The notes: generated from the letters alone by a model not told the origin. Shown: positions 1 through 12,175, numbered from the stretch's first letter. The stretch: DNA of 64,000 nt from Aurelia coerulea (GCA_039566865.1 CM076943.1:32000663-32064662); one strand, 5' to 3'. Translations and numbers: made by a program.

Positions 1-1880
1 CTGTTAAAAATATCGCAGAATTGGACAAAACTTATTGAAAATGTTAGTGCAAGTCTAATACCAAAATTTTTACAAAACTTTGATCATAGTTTTGCAAATT
101 CTGTAATAAACCCCTGGAAATGTAACGATTGCAGTTACATTTGTTTCTTCTTTCTTAACTTTATTGAAACAGAAACTTGTTTATAATAAGCTAAGAATCC
201 AAAAAACTCTTTAACTAAACTTGAGAAGCACTGTGCTTGTTATGACAACACGTTATTCGACTCCTCTCCATAGATTTTTGGTTGCTGCACCTGAATTTCC
301 AATTTCGTCACTTGTTTTCTAAGTCCTCGTGTTCAAATAGGAATTGACTTTTAATAAAGTTACCGTTCCTTAGTTTATCACTCTCATTATCATTTCTGGC
401 TATACCTATGGGGAGAGTGCGATCACTTGCCCCCCCCCCCCCCCCCCAGTAAGCCTTGCACTCCTGAGCAACGACGGAATCCAAGGATCTCTCAAAACAA
501 AGAGCCGACGTTCTACAGATAAGGTCGAGTCCAAGTGGATGCAAAGTTCCGAATCACTAGAAAGACTGACGAAACCCAATCCAGCAGTGTCTTCTTTAAA
601 GGTTTTTGCAACGAGGCTGTTTTTATCAGGAGTCAGGAGTCTTTGGTAGTTTCTAGCATAGCAATCTTCTAAATTCTCCAAGGACCGCTGTTTAGCCTCA
701 TGAGCTAATAATACCCTGTACATTTGTACAAAATCTCAGATGTTCCTCTAAAAGCTTGTAGAAGAGAATCCATTTGGAGGGGACAAGGTTCTCTCATGGG
801 TGCAGACCTTACCACATTGGTAGTTAAAGCCAAACAACATCTAGCAATGGTAGTCAAGAATGGGCAAAATTGCAGTCTCAAATACTTTTAAGCTCAGCCG
901 CAATACAGCAGACCATAGTAAAATTGCATCGCCACGTACTCCATAAAGCTTAGATACTGTAGGGTTCAAAGAGCCTGATAAAAATAAAACTGTGTGCAAA
1001 AGGTATTGGAGTCTAATAACAGCTAGAAGTGGCGTATTGTCAAAACTAAACGAGCCTTTTTCAGTATTTCACTCTTCGTGACGTTACTTTAAATGTTCCA
1101 CTGAAGTATAAGAAGTATGTTTCTAGGTTGTGCAGAGCTATATTTTAGCTCCAATGGAGACTGGGTAGCATCCTCCTCAAATGCAAATGCAAACCTCTTC
1201 GATAAAGAAGTTAAACAAGAACGGAACAAGAGAGCAATCCTCTTTCACCTCGACGTCTTACATAATAGGCTGTACGATGAGATATCTCAATGCTGCTGAC
1301 TGATTGGATACACCGTCTTTGTTTTTATTAGAGTAAATGATTATACTGCGAAGGACAGGCCGGGCCGGGCCGGAATAACTAAGGTCCCACGGAAGTTTTT
1401 GGCAAATTAATTGAGATAACACAACCTCTTAGAGGGCCTTTCACGACCCTTTTACTCCCCCCCCCCCCCCCCTCTCTCTCGAAAGTACTGTGCAGCTTGG
1501 CAAATTTTTCACCAAACGTTGTCCACGTTAGGAAATTCAATCAAATGTACAAATCATTTTTGCGGTAGAACTTACATTAAATCCTGGTTTTGAGAATGAA
1601 ACTGTCACAGATATTATTTAGAAGAGAGTCAGATGACTTTCCTCGTTTTTTCATAGATACATAGATTCAATTCTGCGTTCAACTTCAACCCCTTGCAGCG
1701 CCGTTCTTTTCCAGTTCATTATAAGGGTTTTATTACTCTTCCCTTTAGATTTAAATAGTTGGATGTTTACACGTATTTTTTCAAGTAAGAAACTGAGAAA
1801 TTACCCTTACCCTATGTTTGTTAGATTTACCAGATTTTGTTTACTGGCAGTTTCTTAGACTTTTCTTGTGGTCCCGGGTA
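1..1880. other. No gene recognised
   Basis: I see no recognisable coding region or RNA gene here. A 105-codon open frame on the minus strand (406-723) has a protein-like composition but no motif I know, and it runs into a poly-C/poly-G tract at about 430-448. A second poly-C tract lies at about 1457-1472. The frame could be an exon or a repeat relic; I cannot decide. Confidence 0.4.
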
Positions 1881-2292
1881 CCGTTAAAGCTCTATTAAGC
1901 CCCCTCTCTATCAAACTCCTCTGTCTTATATGCCCTTCCCCCCTAAGCCAACATTTTGAAAAGCCCCCTCTCTCAATTAAGCCCCCCCCCCTACTCATAT
2001 AAAATGGCAGAGTATACCAAAAAATTATATTTATCTAGCTAAAAAACGTTGCAAGTTACTTTTGATATGGTTTGGGATAAAAACTGTGTCAAACTTGCGT
2101 AAGTGACTCGTGAAGTGTATGTCGATTCCGCAAAAGATGTGGGGTAAAGAACTGACAAGCTGTCGTTAATTTTCTTTTCATGTTACTTACGAGCCCCACT
2201 CTCTTGTAAGTCCGCCCTGTGGAGTCTCTGAAATTGCATAAGCCCCCTGGTACCTAGGGTAAAGCCCCCCGGGCTTCAGAGAACTTTAACGG
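1881..2292. mobile_element. MITE with TA target duplication
   Basis: The ends are inverted repeats: CCGTTAAAGCTCTATTAAGC at the left, and at the right a sequence whose complement begins CCGTTAAAGTTCTCTGAAGC. Each end is flanked by TA (1879-1880 and 2293-2294). The 412-bp interior is rich in CCCCCTCTC-like tracts and has no coding capacity. TA duplication and short TIRs fit a non-autonomous Tc1/mariner/pogo-type element; the family is inferred. Confidence 0.7.
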
Positions 2293-4029
2293 TACGACAA
2301 ATATGGCAAATATGGCAAATATGGCGAGCTGCAACCTGAATATAAAAAGGTTCAAACTCTTTTATCTGCGAGTTGAGTTTCTTTCTTCCTTGAAAATAGT
2401 TGTAGCGGATTTCTTGTGATGAAAATTAAAGAAACAAATAAATTGAAATATTCCAGCACATCTTCGCCATGTTCTTGATGTCCTGGAATGATATAGCCTC
2501 TTTTTCATATCACTGGTGAAAATATAACGAGCCTCTTTTCAAATATGGTCCGCATTTTATAATGCGCTAAAAACAAATGTCAAAATGGCGCTGGATAGGA
2601 AGTTTCCTATTGTCAAAATAAGGAGACAAATTGTTGATTTTTTAACAAACTGCGGGTCTATGCAACCGCGAACAAGTGGAAAAGTAATCAGAAAGGTATG
2701 TTTGTTGATTTCATGCTATCAGAAAGTAGTCTCCAAGTTGGGTCCAACGAACTTTTTTTTGAGGCGCTTTATCACTGGACTGCCCATGGCCTATAGTTCT
2801 TTTTCAGGTTTTCAATTTTCTACTCTTCTTTTTGCTAGTCATAGAGTCTGTTACCGATGAATGACTGCATTGAGCTTAAAACTGCCACAATTCTGCTATT
2901 TTTAGTGATCGCAAAGCCATACCGAAAACACTTATGGTCCAAAGCATGGAGAATCTTCTCCAATTGAAATTTTTGACGAAATTCGATTCATCCGATCGTG
3001 CAATGATTTTTTCCGGAGAGTGGTCAAAACGGCTGAAAATGGCCTAAGTTTTGCTGTGAAACGCGGAAGTAAACACAACGACGGCATCTGATTGGTCAAT
3101 CATAGGAGAAAATGCGATCTGATCAGAGCGTGAGTCAGAACCCCACGGGAGCTTTTGACAAAAGAAAAGATTTGACGGCTATGCTTTCTTACTAAGGGGA
3201 AGTTCTGCATCCCAAGAGGATAGGACATGCTATAGCGTCTTCAACTTACTGTTTTAAGGTAAGAATATTAGGGAAACTCGCTCGCGATTTTAGCGCGTTT
3301 TTAAGGTTAGTCGAAGGGAATTTTTGGAGAAAATCTCTTGTAAAATCTGAACGGAGTGACCAATTTCAGCCAGGAAACATTCTCAAAATAATTGAACATG
3401 TCAATCGATAAATGGTATATTTACCAATATCATTGCCTTGATATCATCTATATTATTATTCGTTGCAGTAGGATGTGGCGTCATTCCCTTTGTCCCTCAC
3501 CTCGAAGGTTCTTCCTCTTTTTGGCCTCTTTTTTGGACAGTTTGATTGCCAGAACCGCAACCTCACGTATGTCAAGCCTCACATGAAAACATCGCCCAAC
3601 GCTCTGTACCTCTTTACTAAGACCTCTTTTCCTAATTCGCATTCCGGTGAAGGGGTTATGGGTGGTTTTCCACAACCCATTTTCCGCCTGCGAAGCCCTT
3701 TGTTTCCCTTTGTGCTGAGCTTGAAATCCTTTGCTGTTCCATCGTTCTTACGTGGCTCATGACTTCAAAAAATAGATGTCCTTCAAAACCCCTTTCAGGG
3801 GAATTCTGATTTAAAGAAAATCCCAACATGATCTCTATTTGCTTGACATGCATTGGAACCCATTTGGAGGGATTCGGGTCCAAGGATTTCATAGGGGTTG
3901 GAGGGGGGTCAGGTGGAAAGTGCAAATTTCCCACCCTTCAAAGAGCATTTTTCCAGTTCATTTGCTAAAAATGTTGTCGTTTGACAGCCTTGCTATATTT
4001 AGGGAGTTTCTACTTCAAAATATGAGTTA
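2293..4029. other. No gene confirmed; possible exon at 2585
   Basis: A 10-bp unit around CAAATATGG is repeated three times near 2297-2325. A plus-strand frame starts with ATG at 2585, and after 37 codons meets a strong splice-donor-like sequence (AAAGGTATGT, about 2694-2703). This could be a first coding exon, but I see no acceptor or continuation, so I do not call a gene. Inverted CCAAT motifs (GATTGGTCAAT) occur near 3090. The rest is featureless to me. Confidence 0.3.
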
Positions 4030-4450
4030 CAGTAAATCCCCGCATATAAGAACGAACAAAATAAGAACCTAGAGGCTGTTTTTCCTAACTTATGCACCTT
4101 GTAATTAAGAACCTGTTTCAATTTGATGAAAAGTATGTTCTAATTACAGGAGTAGCAAAGTTGATTTTGGATTCTTGTTATTAAGTTCATTTTTGTCCCC
4201 GTTGGCTGTTAAAGTTTAAATCTTATCCCCTGCAGTTTGTAAGCTTAGAATTGTTTATTAGGTACATAATAACGTTGCCAAAACAAATAACAGGGCAGAT
4301 CATCTTTGGTGAAGATTCTAAAGGGCCTACACAAGGCACTCTTCAAATAAGAACCTTTATACCTCGACATTAGTCTTAGTACCTTTGAAATAAGAACCTA
4401 TTTCAGCTTGGCTGTCAAAAAAGTAGGTTCTTATAAGCGGGGATTTACTG
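4030..4450. mobile_element. Tigger/pogo-like MITE, intact ends
   Basis: The element begins CAGTAAATCCCCGCATATAA and ends with the complement of CAGTAAATCCCCGCTTATAA, flanked by TA at 4028-4029 and 4451-4452. It is 421 bp long and non-coding. CAG-type TIRs with a CCCCGC-TTATAAG core and TA duplication resemble pogo/Tigger elements (Tc1/mariner superfamily). A truncated sister copy lies at 7340-7733. The repeats and TSD are read directly; the family is inferred. Confidence 0.8.
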
Positions 4451-5064
4451 TATTAGGAGAGGGTTTGGCGCTCCCGAGAGCCACAATTGCAACATGTTCT
4501 AATTTTTAAATGCCTTTTTAGCCCTTTCTTAGGGACTCCCCTTTCTCTCAGGAGAAACATCCCCTTAGCACGCAAAGAACAGAGAACTTGTGACACTGAG
4601 CGGCATGGCCAACTGCTTCTAAACTCTTCAAAGTGGGATTTCTATTGATAGTATTAAATTCTACCTTGAGGGGATTAAGATTTACGGTACTCTTGAGCAA
4701 CCCCTGGCAGCAAAATAAGGCATTATTCAAGACACCGGCCATCAAACCCGAATCAGCAGAGTCTCTTATGAAGGAGTGCATTGAGAAAAGGGGAAAAAAC
4801 AGTACAAGAATCAAGCAAAAACTAGAAGTAACGGATCGGTAATGAATCCTCTCATCCTGTTTCTAAATTTTAGCAAAAATGTGTGCAACATAATGTGCAA
4901 GAAACTCCATGTGCAGAAATGAACTTGAACAGAAATCCTTGGAAGAAGATAGGGGCAAATTGAAGTTGAATACATCCAAAAATAGCAAACGTGGTTTGAC
5001 TCCAGTTGTGATTTCCTGCAGTTTTGTGAGTCTCCGTAATTTTGTTATTTTTACCTGATCTTAA
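4451..5064. other. No gene recognised
   Basis: Overlapping short open frames on both strands (4548-4842) show no recognisable domain. I see nothing else. Confidence 0.3.
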
Positions 5065-5235
5065 AGGGAATCGACATAGTTAAAAGCTGGCCCGAGCCAA
5101 GTTAAAAATATAATATGTTGCATTCAACAACTTTGACGCCTGCCATTTCATTGTGTGGCGAAGGAAACAATGGGTTTGTGGGCGTTTCTTCAGGTTATTT
5201 ATAGCAGCTTGTCGATATAGCTATGTCTATTCCCT
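5065..5235. mobile_element. TTAA-flanked MITE
   Basis: TTAA at 5061-5064 and 5236-5239 flanks a 171-bp element with imperfect inverted ends: AGGGAATCGACATAG at the left, and at the right the complement of AGGGAATAGACATAG. TTAA duplication points to piggyBac or Kolobok-type mobilisation. A partial relative of its right end (about 6590-6650) carries a matching ATTTATAGC...GATATAGCT...TCTATTCCC pattern. Confidence 0.65.
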
Positions 5236-6874
5236 TTAAGTTGAGGGTTGCATAACTCTTCCGAAAAGAACAGGAGTATGACTTTTTTCAAGACATTAGG
5301 AATTTAATCCGCCTTTTTTGACTGATCGATCTCAAGCCCGAATTCGACAAGGAACAAAAAGTTTGAAGACGACTCAAAACAAATAATTACTATACTTAGA
5401 TATTGGAGGACATACATGCTAATAAATCGTCGAAATATAAGTAACACCGGCCAGTCAGCGTCACAGATGGGATGATTCGATTTCACGATGTATGAAGGAA
5501 ATTCTAATGATTAAAACGACAAGCACCCAGGCTAAACAGATAAAGAATTTCACAAAAATTTCCGAATTTCCGAAAAATTTCCGAATTTCCGACGCTAGGA
5601 GGGGCACGTGCCTCCCTGCCCCATGCCCCCTGCCAAGACGCTTCAGGATGGGGGCATTTGTTCCGTTTGTCAAAATATAGTATACGCAAGTTTCTTTCAA
5701 AAACAAAGGGAAAGTCGTTCAGTATAGATGGATATGGTAGGGTATTAGTTTTTCCGAGAAATGCTGGAACGTAATTGGGAGAGTCCTTCTGTGCCAAAGT
5801 AAAGTTTGGCGTTCTTAAAATCGTTCCCAGCCAGATGAATCATCACTGAATTGTCAAGTGTTGGGAAGAGGCAAAGAGCAGCGTACTTAAGTCAAAGAAC
5901 AGCGTGCTTATGCAAAAATATTCATAAGGCTGGTGATTCATTGAAAACTTTTACAAAATTGTCTAAGAGTCCAATTTGGCATGGCAAACATATGAAGTGG
6001 TGTTGTGTTTTCTCAAAAAAGTTGGAATCGAATCAGGAGATGTGTTATAAGTTAGTCAAAGTATAGGGTCTGTCCTCAAAGTTCTCTTGAGGCTCCGCCC
6101 CCAAGCTCCCTTAGAAACCTACCCCATTGCTGATTCGCTCTGGCCACGCTGCTGGCTTGGACAACGCATATGTTGACTGTATATCATTGCCATTGTTATG
6201 GCTTTTATGTCTCTATGATATCATTTTACCATTGCTGTTTAGCTGGGGGGCTCTGCACTAAAAATCCCCAAGGACACCGACTGCCTCATTTACGCCACTG
6301 GTAGAGATATGGAAAAATAAAAAGCAATAAGCATTGCACTAAAGGGAACATTGCACTGAAGGATTTATTGGCGTTACAACAGTCTAAGGAGTTAAAGAGA
6401 GCTATGCATGAGAAAGACTAAAGATAGCTAAAGAGTAGGTAGTGGTGACAAGAGCAGAGAAGACATTCAAAAAGTGAAGAACAGGAGAGTGAAAAACAAA
6501 TAAGATTTAGAAAATGAACTCCTCCATAAGTCCTCCAGTCAAGTTCACGGGATGGAAAACATTGCTAAGTTTTGACTGTTGTTTTTCCAGCCTATTTATA
6601 GCCGCCACTCGACTACGATATAGCTGCGTCTATTCCCATTAATATCCATCTGAAGTGACATATTGTTGAAATATTCTTTTCCCATTCTCTTTGATATAAC
6701 TATGAACAGCAGTTTTGTAGAAGATAATGCGAACTTATGACGAAACCTTCATCACATAAATAAAGTGATAAACAGGAAACAACGCCAAGAGGCAACAAGC
6801 GCAGGCACCGAGCGGCAAGCCTAGCTGTTTTCATTGACTCGCCCGGATGATACAATTATTTTCAAGGAGATAAC
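5236..6874. other. No gene recognised
   Basis: Several 60-100 codon frames overlap on both strands around 5460-5800, over a short internal repeat (TTTCCGAATTTCCGA, about 5558-5592). None has a recognisable motif. Part of a TTAA-MITE end is visible at about 6590-6650. Confidence 0.3.
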
Positions 6875-7015
6875 CTACCCTGGTACTGATCTGGCCTAAA
6901 CATGCCATAAAGCAATTTAAATTGTTTTGACAAGTTCCAAAATGAGGCCGCTGAATCGAAAAGGTATATTGGATCGACGAAGTTAAGCATGTTTCGGCCA
7001 GATCAGTACCATGGT
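6875..7015. mobile_element. Short inverted-repeat MITE
   Basis: TGGTACTGATCTGGCCTAAA at 6881 is matched in inverted orientation by GGCCAGATCAGTACCATGG ending at about 7014. The two arms enclose roughly 90 bp. The exact ends and target duplication are not resolved. Confidence 0.55.
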
Positions 7016-7339
7016 TGGAGCTTTTGCTTTTCTTAGCCACTGACTTAAACGTGCAGCAGTGTAGACCACCTATGAGTCTCCGAAAATTCGCATTTTGAGG
7101 ACCTCCCCCTTCTACCATATTTCTCTGACAAATATTCATAGAAAATACCGGAATTCCACTACACTTCCTGTCATTAGCGATGGGTGTATCTCTGTTTCAA
7201 AAAATCTTACGAGATTTTCTAAAACAATGGGATTTCTGGGATTTTTAGTGACTTTTCGTGAATAAAAGAGGATTTCTTATGAATGCAGACGAGATTCTCG
7301 TGGAGTGATATATTTGCTTCGAAAAGAATCTAAGTACTA
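7016..7339. other. No gene recognised
   Basis: AT-rich spacer between two repeats. It is overlapped by a minus-strand frame (6831-7139) that largely reads through the MITE; no motif seen. Confidence 0.3.
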
Positions 7340-7733
7340 CTGTAAATCCCCGCATATAAGAACCTATAAAAAAAGAAACTAGAGACTGTTTTTCTTAAAT
7401 TATGCACCTCGTAATTAATAACCTGTTTCAGTTTGATGAAACGTATGTTCTCATTGCAGGGGTAGCAAGCAAAGTTGATTTTGGATTCATTGTCGTTATT
7501 AAGTTCATTTTTGTGCTAGTTTGCTGCTTAAGTTCGAATCTCCTCCCCTGCTGTTTGTAAGCTTAGAATTGGGTATTGGATACATAATCACTTTACCAAA
7601 AAAAATAACAGGGCTGGACATCTTTGGTGACGATAAAAAGGCCTACGCAAGGCACTCTTCAAATAAGAACATTTAAACCTTGAAATCGGTCTTGGTACCT
7701 TTAAAATAAGAACCCATTTCAGCCTGGCTCTCA
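7340..7733. mobile_element. 3'-truncated Tigger-like MITE, second copy
   Basis: This sequence begins CTGTAAATCCCCGCATATAA after a TA and follows the 4030-4450 element along most of its length, including the AAATAAGAACC and ATTTCAGCCTGGCT blocks. The terminal inverted repeat at the right end is missing: similarity stops after GGCTCTCA near 7733. It is a diverged, truncated sister copy. Confidence 0.75.
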
Positions 7734-8754
7734 ATTGGGTGCTCAAATTGGGCGAAAATTGACAAACTGGATGTTTCCTAATCACAGCCCCAAGGAACAC
7801 GAACGGAAAGCGGGAAATTGTCGACTTCACTTTGGAATAATCCGGAGAAACGGAGCAAACTCTTGTGACAGGTTATTTTCATTTGTGGTAAAAAGAAAAC
7901 TTTCTGCAAGCTAAATAAAAACACTTCTACGCCAGCCGAAGGAGAATTCAAAGGTACTTACAATTCCATTGACAAAAAACACCATAATTGTGTTCTTTGA
8001 TGAATATCAATCATTGATAATAGAAAATGAGCAGGAGTCAGCTCAATGGCGACACCAAATTATTTTCGTGGATTTTTTGGTTGTATCTATACCCAAGCCC
8101 TTTTATTTGAAATTTACTCAAAGTGGTCAAAACAAGACAAATTCTTAGGGTGGCCATTTTGGGGCAAAGCCGCCTTGTTAGATCCGATTTAGGTGAAGGA
8201 TTTTCAAAGGATTCATGCCAATAATGGGGCTGGGACTAATACTCTTGGCTAATGACTCTTAGCTGGATTTATATTAATCCTACTTATGCGAGGCAACAGG
8301 CAAACGATTAGATTTGCTGACCTTAAAGCTCTACAGTGGAGATTATTTTGGAGAAGTGTTAATCTGTCTTAGTGAAATTCCTTGATGTCAGAATTCTAAA
8401 AATGTTCATGCATTTCTTTGGGCATCCAGAATAATCTTTCTGAAAAAGCTTAAATTTTCATGTTCTTGCAATGCAAATAAAATCATATTTTCAGAGTGAC
8501 CACACAGACAATACGCTTCCTTGTCGGGCAAAATCTTAACGTTTTGTTTAAGGTGTCAAGTGTGTCAAGTCCTTCTGATTGGTTCAATGTATGAAAGGAT
8601 GAAAACAATAATCTAAAGGAATACATACCACTTGCACTGAACTCCACAGAGCTACACTCTTGCTCTACAAAATAGAAGGGCATAGCATAATCATCCACAG
8701 TGAGCTTTGACAAAGTGCCCATTGCTATGCTTGAAAATGTGGCTGGCTCAAATA
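7734..8754. other. No gene recognised
   Basis: Non-coding AT-rich DNA. A minus-strand frame at 8483-8803 has no recognisable motif and runs into the neighbouring element. Confidence 0.3.
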
Positions 8755-9404
8755 CCCGGTGTCCCAAAAAAAGTGTCCCTGTTTGAACAATTCCAGAAAA
8801 CAACTTTTGTCTCGTTTAGAGCAATTTAAACGCCAGTCTCTTCCTTTAGGGCTAACTTGGATCCAAACAATTTTTGCCGATTTTTGTCGTTGGCTGAAAA
8901 ATCATGGGACAGGAGAAAAATCTAGCAATAAAGTTATGTTTAATTCCTTCCACGTTTTACATTGTAGGCGTGAAGAGCATACAAACACTTGTCAATTTCA
9001 TAAATTCGCATTCAAACTCGGCTAAATGCAAAGTGCAGACCACAAGAACTCGTCTTAGAAAGTGTACTTTTTCTTCACACAAGAAGCAAAATCGTGCTTT
9101 TCACGGACAAAACACAACAGACAATATATTATCGTTTTTGGCCCTGTTATGGCGATTGTACCGTTGGAATTTGTAAAAAAAGCTCAATTTCTGTGTATGT
9201 TGAGCTGCAGGTTTAAAAATCTTTTCCACAAACTGTTTTTGGCTCATTCGTAACTTGGTAAAAATCAATACGCGCAGATACAGAAATGAAACAAATGCTC
9301 AGATCTAAGTTGAGCATTGTATAAAAGATTCCTATCTGAATTTTTATCAAATTTGTACTCCTGCTAAAACAATAAAATTGGGAAATTTTTTTGGGATACA
9401 CGGT
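8755..9404. mobile_element. Mariner-like non-autonomous element
   Basis: Left end CCCGGTGTCCCAAAAAAAGT (preceded by TA at 8753-8754) is mirrored at the right by TTTTTTTGGGATACACGGTA, next to TA around 9405. The TIR has the GGTGTCCCAAAAA signature common in IS630/Tc1/mariner-type elements. The roughly 650-bp interior has only short overlapping frames and no DDE motif, so it is non-autonomous or decayed. Confidence 0.65.
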
Positions 9405-9473
9405 ATATCCAAAAGTTCGTGTTGCAAGCAATAAGGTTTGGGTTTTTTGACAGGATAAAAAAAAGCTGACGGA

Positions 9474-9735
9474 TGTTGCAATAACTATACAGGATATATT
9501 TAAACATCCATTCCCTGAAATTGGATTAAGGAGCCTAATTCAAAATGGAAAACAATCGAAATTTTTTTATAAAATAGGGCATCCTGTTAGGCGTTAATAT
9601 AAATATAGACATTTTAAGACATGGCATGGATATTGTGAACAATAATAATAACATTAGATTCTATTGTAGATGCAGGGGGTTTGCATTATATTGAGCTTTA
9701 AGTAAAGAGCAAGAGACATATTTGTATATTTAACA
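9474..9735 (+). repeat. Candidate 5' LTR of copia-like element
   Basis: A stretch of about 262 bp starts with TGTTG and ends with AACA directly before a primer-binding-site-like sequence and a gag relic, as expected for a 5' LTR. No second LTR was found, so the boundaries rest on the TG...CA ends and the adjoining PBS only. Confidence 0.45.
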
Positions 9736-9736
9736 G

Positions 9737-9749
9737 TGGTAGCAGAGGG
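9737..9749 (+). other. Primer binding site, tRNA-Met type
   Basis: TGGTAGCAGAGGG resembles the TGGTATCAGAGC primer binding site (initiator tRNA-Met complement) used by many copia-type elements. It lies two bases after the proposed LTR end and about 115 bases before the gag start, the normal place. Confidence 0.5.
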
Positions 9750-9863
9750 TGAAGATCCTCATCAAGTGTTGCAGTGCATTGCAGTGTGTGCGTGTGATAT
9801 TTTTTTTTCAAGATTTACAGTGACAGTAGAGATATAATTGGCGTCCAGTGACTTTTGTGCATC

Positions 9864-10646
9864 ATGGCAATGGAGTTAAACCCCCGGTCTTCAACAGTAA
9901 AGAGAGAACATTTGAAAGATGGATGGTAGAAATCCAGATGTAGAGTGAGGTAACAGATTTGGCGAAAAATAAAAGGGAATTGCAGTTGCCTTATCACTCC
10001 CTGAGAATGATTCAACAGTGATAAGAGAACAAGTAATGGAAGAAGTGAAACTTGATGATTTGACAAGAGAGATGGAGAAGAAACTAGGAAAAGATGACAT
10101 AGAAGAAAGCTTAGAGAAGTATGAAGAATTCAAAAATTGCAGGAGAGAACACGACCAAAAGATTGGTGAATTCATCCATGAATTTGAACAGAAATACAAT
10201 CAAATTTTGAAAAAGGGAATTAAGTTGCCAGAAGAGATCCTATGCTTTGAAATACTGAGCAGTGCTAACATCAGTAAACCAGAGAAAATGCTCATTTGGT
10301 CAAGCATCACTTTTGAGAAGAAAGAGAATTTGTTTGATCAGGCCAAGAAATCTCTCAAGAAATTTAAGGGAGACTTGGCATCAAGTGACGATATTGCTGG
10401 AGCCACTGCTACACTGAAGCTGGAACCAACATATGTCTCTTCTCAAGAAGAAGCACTTGTCACAGACAGCCTTCAGTATCAAAGAGGGCACAGCTGGCCA
10501 CGTGGACGTGGATTTTGAGGTGTTTCAAATTACAGAGGACGGAAGGCACACCGTGGTGGATCTGCTATGAGCAACGAGTATGTCAAGCATGTCAACCCAA
10601 TGGGGCCTGATTGGAATCCCTTATCATGCCTTGGATGTTTTTCTTT
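9864..10646 (+). pseudogene. gag: Copia-like Gag relic
   Basis: This is the Gag of a Ty1/copia-type LTR retrotransposon, which packages element RNA into particles. The first ATG is at 9864. The N-terminus (FERWMVEIQM, then TDLAKNK) is broken by frameshifts and a stop, after which a clean 166-codon frame runs 10018-10518. That frame is mostly charged helix (EEFKNCRREHDQKIGEFIHE) as in the UBN2/gag family, followed by an Arg/Gly-rich stretch (RGHSWPRGRGF). A TGA then interrupts the frame, but the same frame continues through more RG residues to a CLGC motif at about 10627, the likely start of a zinc knuckle. No protease, integrase or RT follows, so this is the 5' stub of a decayed element. Copia assignment is from overall resemblance. 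Confidence 0.65.
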
Positions 10647-10649
10647 TTT

Positions 10650-11865
10650 TTTTCTTTTTATATATCACAGTTAAAACTCAACAATATACAAATACAATAT
10701 TCTGTGCCGTCCATAGCAGAAATAGACATGGCGTCATCTGGTTCTGGCTATGAACGGCACTTGACACTCATTGATCCCCAAACAAAAGTCCTATGCGCGA
10801 TGCTTCAATCCCCATGAACAAAGCCCTCAAGACAGCCCTGTATCCCCACACTTATTCAACTTCCATGACATAATTTTGATAACTATTTTTGAATCTCTTA
10901 TATATAAAAAACAAGACTCGTTAGAAGAAAAGTTTCTGAAAATGAAAGGTCAAGAAATGATTGAATTTTTAGAATATCATGATTCAATCCAAGCAACTAT
11001 TGTAAAAAAAATTTGCAAACAAGAAGAAACCGAAGTGATGAATTTTACAAGCCAGAGAGTACAGTAGTCGTAGATAGATGTTTGTAAAACTGTCCAGTTC
11101 TTCATGTATTTTTGTTTCAAATGATCTGAATGATTCATTCATCATATTTACTTCTGGTGTTTATAATGTTTCAAACTTGGCAAGTTCATGAATATCAGCA
11201 GTCCGATATGCACTTTAGTATCTCAGCAATTTCCTTCAAACACGATCTTGTGTTAGGCCCTACCGCAATCTCTTGCCTTGCGTTGCCTGTCCGTTTCATC
11301 GCAATAATTTCATAAATTAATAACCAACGAACGGGCACACCAAATTAAAAAAGTCTACTTCATCTTTTCTAGAATCCAGATTATGAACATGACCAGATAC
11401 AGTATTCTTCTGAAAGGGCAGGATTTTCATTTGTGAGAGCTCCGTTGCCCTTCGCTTTCCTTCAGCATTTGCTTCCCTTCGTGGTAACCAGCGCGCTTCA
11501 CCTCTCCTTCTCACTCGCCTCAAACAAACATTTTGTACGCTTTAATCTCCGAATAAACTCCACCTTCAGCTTCTAAAACCCCTCAAAACTCTTTTCCATA
11601 CTTTGATTAAGTTTCTATGAAAATGCCGTCTGGTTTAGATGCAAATAAGTTTGCTTCCATGATGTCCTAGGACATAAAATTTATCGCGATCGCAAAAAAG
11701 TAAACACAGATATTCGACTCGAATTTTCTCAATGACTTTGACCTGACCCCTACTGACCTTTTGTAACCAAAAGAATGGTTGACATTTCCTCTATACAATG
11801 CTACAAATCCCGTAGACAAAGCTCCTTTTGTTTGGACACTGTTATGCAATTTCTAAGACATCCTT
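10650..11865. other. No gene recognised
   Basis: A pyrimidine-rich tract (about 10627-10662) follows the gag relic. A frame at 10771-11067 contains a charged stretch (EEKFLKMKGQEMIEFLEYHD) with no known domain; it may be part of the same element or random. Nothing else is supported. Confidence 0.3.
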
Positions 11866-11985
11866 TTGAAGCGCCATATGGCGTCTTCGGGGAAGAGAAA
11901 CTGAGCTGCGGAGGACGCCATATGGCGTCTTCGGGGAAATGAGGCTGGATTGTGGAGGACGCCATATGGCGTCTTCGGGGATCAA
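11866..11985. repeat. 44-bp tandem repeat with palindromic core
   Basis: Three copies of the 12-bp palindrome CGCCATATGGCG, each followed by TCTTCGGGG, start at 11872, 11916 and 11960, an exact 44-bp period. The linkers (GAAGAGAAACTGAGCTGCGG and AAATGAGGCTGGATTGTGG) are related but diverged, while the palindrome is invariant. Confidence 0.85.
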
Positions 11986-12079
11986 TGAGCAATCTTATTA
12001 AGCACTTTGTGTACCATGGCACCATTCCATTTTGACAGACGCTAGCATACGCCAGCTTAGTTTAGGTGAATTATTGTAA

Positions 12080-12175
12080 AACAAAAAAGGAAAAAAAAAA
12101 CAAACAAAAAGCAAAAACAAAAACAAACAAACAAACAAACAAACAAGACAGAAATAAAGACAAAAACTAAAAACT
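12080..12175. repeat. A-rich low-complexity tract with (CAAA)n
   Basis: Poly-purine sequence with several uninterrupted CAAA units near 12120-12145. It produces long spurious open frames on the minus strand. Confidence 0.8.

Noticed and set aside
406..723. 105-codon minus-strand ORF as a host gene
   Set aside because: The composition is protein-like, but there is no domain, no splice structure and its C-terminus is a homopolymer translation; left unannotated.
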